DNA of 64,000 bases. Origin: an uncultured Ilumatobacter sp. GTDB lineage: Bacteria > Actinomycetota > Acidimicrobiia > Acidimicrobiales > Ilumatobacteraceae. The notes under the pieces were generated by a model, which worked only from the letters and a program-made list of their open reading frames with translations, made no database searches and was not told the origin of the DNA. The position numbers and the translations under genes were made by a program. Positions 59,499-64,000 of the stretch are shown one piece after another. The stretch is taken from positions 1 to 64,000 of the forward strand of contig CAJJBX010000013.1 in the NCBI GenBank assembly GCA_905182555.1, read 5' to 3'. How positions within the stretch are numbered: the first letter of the stretch is position 1; the number at the start of each line of letters is the position of its first letter.

Positions 59499-60596
59499 TT
59501 GCGTGCGTGCTACACCGGCACGAACAAGTTCGGTGTCGACGAGCTCGCCATGCCCGAGCCGTGGACTGGCGACCTCACCGCCAATCCGGTTGCCGTCACG
59601 TTGAGCATGCATCCCGGCTCCGCCGACCCCGCGTTCCACCATCGCGGTGGCGCATGGGCCAACACCATTCAAGATCAGCACGCTGGCTCCTCCGCCGGCT
59701 GGGCAGCAAAGGGCCCGTACTTCGGCGACGTGTGGGAATCCGCCCACGGCGCAAATGCGCACGCCGCCCATCGCCTGCGGTTTCTCTCGGCATGGAGGGG
59801 CGTCGACCTCACGCCATCGCAGGTCGTCGACTTCGCGGTTTTCCCATGGCGCACCGCCGACTGGAACAGCAGCGCATTCCAGCTTGACCCCGCCGTCTTG
59901 CAAGAGTTCGTACTCGAACCAATCGTGTCGACCGGAGCGAAATGGGCATTCGGTTTCGGCAAAGACTGGTGGGAACTGATCGAAGCCCTCGACCTTCCAA
60001 TCCTCGACCGGCTCGGCGACGGCGGACGCCCCTACCCGACTCAGGTCGATCATCGCCGCTGGCTCGTCGCCGAGGGCCCTGGCGGCCTCCGGATCGCTGC
60101 CATGCGCCTCGACTCGATGCCGGTCCCACCGAAGCAGGAAGAGACTGAAGATCTCCGCAAGGTGCTCGAGGCCGGTCCCGCTGGCGAGAACGTGCCGCGC
60201 AACATGTCACTGGAGTTCGAAACCGATCTGTCGGCGCGACTGCGCGAACTCGACATGAGCTACATGAACATCTCCCGCCTGCTGCAGGCAATCGATGAGC
60301 TCGACCTCGCGATCAGTGCATGGCAGGAACCTGCAACAGGCGAGGGCGTTGACCTCACCGCTCGCGGCGCGATCGCCGTCTCGATCCGGGCAGAGTGGGC
60401 TGACTTCGCAATGGAAGCCCCCTCCGGCACATCGGTGTCGCCCGAGACAAATGGAGCGCATCGGCTTCCGCTTCCGACCGCAGCTGCCGTCCGGCCCAAG
60501 ACCGTCAAGAAGGAACCCAAGCCACTCGGCCTGTGCACCGACTGCTTCAATATCCTCAACCCCGACGGCACCTGCCCGATGGAGTGCGGCACCTGA
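59499..60596 (+). CDS. hypothetical protein with C-terminal Cys motif
   Basis: MPEPWTGDLTANPVAVTLSMHPGSADPAFHHRGG...; C-term LGLCTDCFNILNPDGTCPMECGT; likely start at MPEP (about 59550). Confidence 0.65.
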   Translation: MRACYTGTNKFGVDELAMPEPWTGDLTANPVAVTLSMHPGSADPAFHHRGGAWANTIQDQHAGSSAGWAAKGPYFGDVWESAHGANAHAAHRLRFLSAWRGVDLTPSQVVDFAVFPWRTADWNSSAFQLDPAVLQEFVLEPIVSTGAKWAFGFGKDWWELIEALDLPILDRLGDGGRPYPTQVDHRRWLVAEGPGGLRIAAMRLDSMPVPPKQEETEDLRKVLEAGPAGENVPRNMSLEFETDLSARLRELDMSYMNISRLLQAIDELDLAISAWQEPATGEGVDLTARGAIAVSIRAEWADFAMEAPSGTSVSPETNGAHRLPLPTAAAVRPKTVKKEPKPLGLCTDCFNILNPDGTCPMECGT

Positions 60597-60638
60597 GCAC
60601 CCCTCCCCCTTCCCCCCCTCCCCCTTCCCCCCCCTCCC
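60597..60638 (-). repeat. poly-pyrimidine tract / putative G-quadruplex on the minus strand
   Basis: GCACCCCTCCCCCTTCCCCCCCTCCCCCTTCCCCCCCCTCCC. Confidence 0.85.
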
Positions 60639-61223
60639 GTGGGAATAACGGTTTCCCGGCATTTCATACGCGGTAGATGAAAGAGCTCCAGAAACGTGTT
60701 CTCGACGCATCGGGTTTCACCTCGGACCAAGGCCAGCAATGCTCTACTGCGACGTCATGCACAACCTCGACGGAGAGATCGTGAGTGTGGGCGGGACCAC
60801 CTGGCGCGTCATCACATTGACCATGGCCAGGTTGTCTGCGCGCTCCTGGCCGAGGGGACCTTCCGCGACGTGATTCTGAGGACCGTCGCCCCTCCCAGAT
60901 ACGAAGGTGACACCCTCGGCGAGATCATCGATGACGAGGTGCGGTTCAGATTCGACTCGCGGGCGGGGTAATGATCGGCTTCCGGTTCCCGGATGTCAGC
61001 AGCGGTGACACGATCCCGGGTGTATACCTCCACCACATCCGGGTCCGGCGGTGATGTCGACTTCGCCCACTACGAGGGGCCGGTCACCGAGTGAGCGGGT
61101 GGGAAAACCCACTCCTCACCCTCGGAATCGGCGACGCTCGTCTGCGGCTTCCGAAGCGCCGGGATCTTCGGGAAACGGACTCTTCAGAAACCGAAAATAC
61201 GCAAGATCTGCGACACTGATGAG

Positions 61224-62189
61224 GTGCGGATCACGGAACCAACCGACTCAATTGACGGTGACCGCGTCAGCAGAGCGTTCGAACAGTGGTTGAGCGCTTC
61301 AGGATTCTCGCCCCACGCCCGGGTCGTCGATTTCAGGACACCGCAATCGACGGGAAGCGGAGACATGATCTGGTTTGTCACCGTGGAGGCCGACAACACG
61401 AGTGCGGGTGTCTCTCGCAGCGAATTGGTACTCCGACTGACTCGGAGGACCAGCGGCCTTCGTTCCCCGAGTCTGGCTGTTGAAACAATGTCCGCGCTCG
61501 CCGGCCTGATCGAGGTTCCTCGCGTGCTCGCCATTGAGTCCGACCCCACTCACCTCGGATCGGAGTTTGTCGTGACCGAAAAACTTCGCGGCCGAGTCGC
61601 CCCCGACCACCCTCCCTACACGTATCACGGCTGGCTGCGGGACTCCCCGATGGAGGAACAGGAGTCAATCTGGTGGAGCGCCATCGAACAGATCTCTCGT
61701 CTTCATCGTCTTGACATTCGTACGCCTCGATTCGAGTATCTGTTCGACGGTCGCGCAGCGGTCGGTTGCGACGACGCGCTGTCCCGGCTTGCACCGCTCG
61801 CAGCAGACCTCCCCGATGGCGTCCGCAAAGGTAAAGTCCTTCGACTTATGACGGAGTTAATGGTCCGCCTTCCTGAAGCACAGACTCCGCATTGGCTGAG
61901 TTGGGGCGACTGCCGACTACCCAACATGGTGGTTGAGGGAGACTCCGTCGTGGGGTTGCTCGATTTCGAAGATGTCGGCGTCGGCGACCCGATGTCGGAC
62001 CTTGCGACCTGGCTGCTGCAGGACGAGTGGTATTCGAAGGGGCTCGGGCTGCCAAGGCTCCCCGGGTTCCCATCTCACGCCGAAACGATCGAACGGTACG
62101 CCGAGCTCTCGGGCCACGAAATCCGAGACCTTGAGTGGTGGCGCAAGTTCACGATCCTGCGCTTTTCGCTGACGCGGGCTCTGCGATGA
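61224..62189 (+). CDS. APH-family phosphotransferase (aminoglycoside/choline kinase-like)
   Basis: EFVVTEKLRGRVAPDHPPYTYHGWL; HWLSWGDCRLPNMVVEGDSVVGLLDFEDVGVGDPMSDLATWLL. Confidence 0.88.
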   Translation: MRITEPTDSIDGDRVSRAFEQWLSASGFSPHARVVDFRTPQSTGSGDMIWFVTVEADNTSAGVSRSELVLRLTRRTSGLRSPSLAVETMSALAGLIEVPRVLAIESDPTHLGSEFVVTEKLRGRVAPDHPPYTYHGWLRDSPMEEQESIWWSAIEQISRLHRLDIRTPRFEYLFDGRAAVGCDDALSRLAPLAADLPDGVRKGKVLRLMTELMVRLPEAQTPHWLSWGDCRLPNMVVEGDSVVGLLDFEDVGVGDPMSDLATWLLQDEWYSKGLGLPRLPGFPSHAETIERYAELSGHEIRDLEWWRKFTILRFSLTRALR

Positions 62190-63163
62190 CCCAGCGTGGA
62201 CGGCCGACTGATGGTGTGGACCCGTCCGTCGTCAAGCACCAACTGGAGCAGTGGCTGATTGAGGTTCTCGATCTCGATGCAGAAATCCAGGCGCTCTCCG
62301 TTCCCGCCTGGTCCGGACACGGAGATCAGAACTGGTTCGTGTCAGTTCGTGACAGGGCCGAAGTGACCGCCCCGGTACGGGAGTGGGTTCTTCGAATAGA
62401 GAACCCAACCTCAGTCGATCTCGGAGTTGATTTCGGTCTTCCCTTTGAGGTGTTCTCGGCGCTGTCGAACTTCAGCGACGTCCCTGTGCCGCGATCGATC
62501 GCCCTTGAGTTGTCGTCGGAGTACTTTGGCGCACCGTTCTTCATCACCGAGCGGGTTCGTGGCCGAGAAGTTGAGGATCACCCTCCGTATGCGTTCGCGG
62601 GTTGGTTGTGGGAGGCCTCAGTTGAGGAGCAGCGTCGAGTTGCAAACTCGGTGATTGACACCGTTGCCAATCTGCATCTCGTCGATGCACGGCAGGCGTC
62701 GTTCGCCTTTCTGCAAGACGGTCGAACCACGATTGGGACCGACTCCGCACTCGCCAGATGGCGGTTGCTGCTCGACAGGTGCGATGACGGTCGAGCAGCC
62801 AAGGCGGCCCGATCGATGTGGCCACTGCTTCTCGATGGTCGCCGAGACGATCCCCCATCCCGGTCGATCTGCTGGGGCGAGGCTCGACTTGCCAACATGA
62901 TCTTCACCGACTGCACGGTGGGCGCCCTCCTCGACTTCGAGGACGTCAAGTTAGGCGCTCCCGAAGCTGACGTCGGCTCGCTGCTCTTCCGAGACGAAAT
63001 GATGACTCAGGGTCTGGGACTTCAGCCGATCCCCGGCTTCCCCTCGGAAGGCGAGACCTTGGAGCGATTCGGCTCGCTACTCGGCAGAGACCTTGAGAAC
63101 ATCCAATGGTGGAAGGACTTTGCGCAGTTCCGCTACCTGGTGAAACGGGCATTGCGCGCCTAG
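62186..63163 (+). CDS. APH-family phosphotransferase, tandem paralogue
   Basis: APFFITERVRGREVEDHPPYAFAGWLWEASVEEQ; SICWGEARLANMIFTDCTVGALLDFEDVKLGAPEADVGSLLF; ATGA overlap with upstream gene. Confidence 0.88.
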   Translation: MTQRGRPTDGVDPSVVKHQLEQWLIEVLDLDAEIQALSVPAWSGHGDQNWFVSVRDRAEVTAPVREWVLRIENPTSVDLGVDFGLPFEVFSALSNFSDVPVPRSIALELSSEYFGAPFFITERVRGREVEDHPPYAFAGWLWEASVEEQRRVANSVIDTVANLHLVDARQASFAFLQDGRTTIGTDSALARWRLLLDRCDDGRAAKAARSMWPLLLDGRRDDPPSRSICWGEARLANMIFTDCTVGALLDFEDVKLGAPEADVGSLLFRDEMMTQGLGLQPIPGFPSEGETLERFGSLLGRDLENIQWWKDFAQFRYLVKRALRA

Positions 63164-63993
63164 CCAGAAAGCGAATGAGCCGAGCCCGGGGCGGTGCCGG
63201 TACAGAGGAAGCCGAGCGCGATCATGAGTGCGTCCGGGTCCTCGAGCAGCCGCTCATGATCAGAGACCACCCGCGCATATTCCTGAATAGAGATGAGCCC
63301 TGTCTCCAAGTGGGGAAGCAGGTTGTCTGGTTTTGTGAGAGCCATGAAGGCTTCAACGCCGACTTCGTCACTCGAGGACGCGAACGGGAACAGTTCAACA
63401 CTTTCGCAGCCGGCCTCGGCGAGAATTCGCGTCAGCTTCCTACCAATGAAGCGGTCCCCACCTCTTTCGCGCTGTGACTCGAACACGCGCGAGTGGATAC
63501 CCGAGTTCGCGTCGTTGTAGGGCTCGCTCAAACCCCACAGTTGGCCGTCGAAGTCGATCACGATGAGCCGACCACCCGGTCGGAGTACGCGGAGCGCTTC
63601 GCGTGCGGCGTCGACAGGCCGTCGCAGGTGCTGATAGACGAATCGAGCGATGACGACGTCGGCACAGTTCGACTCAAGAGGGATCGCCTCGGCCGACCCG
63701 GTCGAGATTGCAGCACGTGGTGTGAGGTCTCGCCTGAGTAGCTCACGCATCTGCGTATCTGGCTCAATGAGTGTGAAGTCAGCAGCGGGGAAGCGATCAA
63801 CGAGCATGCGCGAGAATGCCCCTGAGCCAGCCCCGACCTCCACAATGTGATCGTCCGCTCCCACACCGAGAGCCTCCAAGAGGAAGAGTTCTTTCGCCCC
63901 GGTCAGCCCTGCCTGCGCCTCAAGTCGCTGCATCTCGCCTTCGGCGCCGCCCGCCATCCGGTCCGGCTCGTAGGAGCCATCCCCTGCGCTCAC
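63160..63993 (-). CDS. class I SAM-dependent methyltransferase
   Basis: DDHIVEVGAGSGAFSRMLVDRFPAADFTLIEPDTQM...ADVVIARFVYQHLRRPVDAAREALRVLRPGGRLIVIDFDG. Confidence 0.9.
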   Translation of the reverse strand: MSAGDGSYEPDRMAGGAEGEMQRLEAQAGLTGAKELFLLEALGVGADDHIVEVGAGSGAFSRMLVDRFPAADFTLIEPDTQMRELLRRDLTPRAAISTGSAEAIPLESNCADVVIARFVYQHLRRPVDAAREALRVLRPGGRLIVIDFDGQLWGLSEPYNDANSGIHSRVFESQRERGGDRFIGRKLTRILAEAGCESVELFPFASSSDEVGVEAFMALTKPDNLLPHLETGLISIQEYARVVSDHERLLEDPDALMIALGFLCTGTAPGSAHSLSG

Positions 63994-64000
63994 GGCCGCC

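Noticed and set aside
1-64000. Prophage, IS elements, toxin-antitoxin or anti-phage islands
   Set aside because: Searched translated ORFs by eye for transposase, integrase, Cas, restriction-modification, retron or TA motifs and recognised none

Overview
High-GC actinobacterial chromosomal window. Gene content and order suggest Acidimicrobiia/Ilumatobacter-like; this is inference only. Main blocks: (1) a cell-envelope signalling cluster, tRNA-Leu(CAG) / fhaA / fhaB / pstP / rodA / pbpA / pknB / trpG-pabA / crgA (3.3-12.6 kb), followed by a small cluster of DnaA-box-like sites; (2) lon, two class-III aminotransferases and assorted oxidoreductases/dioxygenases (13-24 kb); (3) an Fe-S cluster / radical-SAM locus, moaA / IscA-type carrier / Nfu-like / Mrp-DUF971 (24.4-28.1 kb); (4) a retropepsin-like protease / M14 deacylase / RimK triad in which RimK carries a C-terminal TrkA_C (RCK_C)-like domain (30.2-32.9 kb); (5) a complete seven-subunit Mrp/Mnh Na+/H+ antiporter operon with a perfect 13-bp inverted repeat in its divergent promoter region (37.4-43.8 kb); (6) an MttB-family methyltransferase next to a GcvT-type FAD oxidoreductase (44.3-48.4 kb); (7) a BVMO/hydrolase gene followed by a GH1-like gene (53.4-57.2 kb), artificially joined in the ORF track; (8) a patchy 3' part with gene fragments, a Cys-motif protein and two tandem APH-family phosphotransferases. 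No CRISPR array, rRNA, prophage or IS element was recognised. Many conserved genes carry single-base indels at short homopolymers (fhaB, mrp, BaiN-like, mrpA, mrpD, mttB, BVMO-hydrolase). I read most of these as consensus/assembly error, and they limit how far unusual ORF architectures here can be trusted. The strongest non-coding signals are a family of long intergenic palindromes (16.07, 22.65, 44.15 kb), the Mrp promoter inverted repeat and the DnaA-box cluster.
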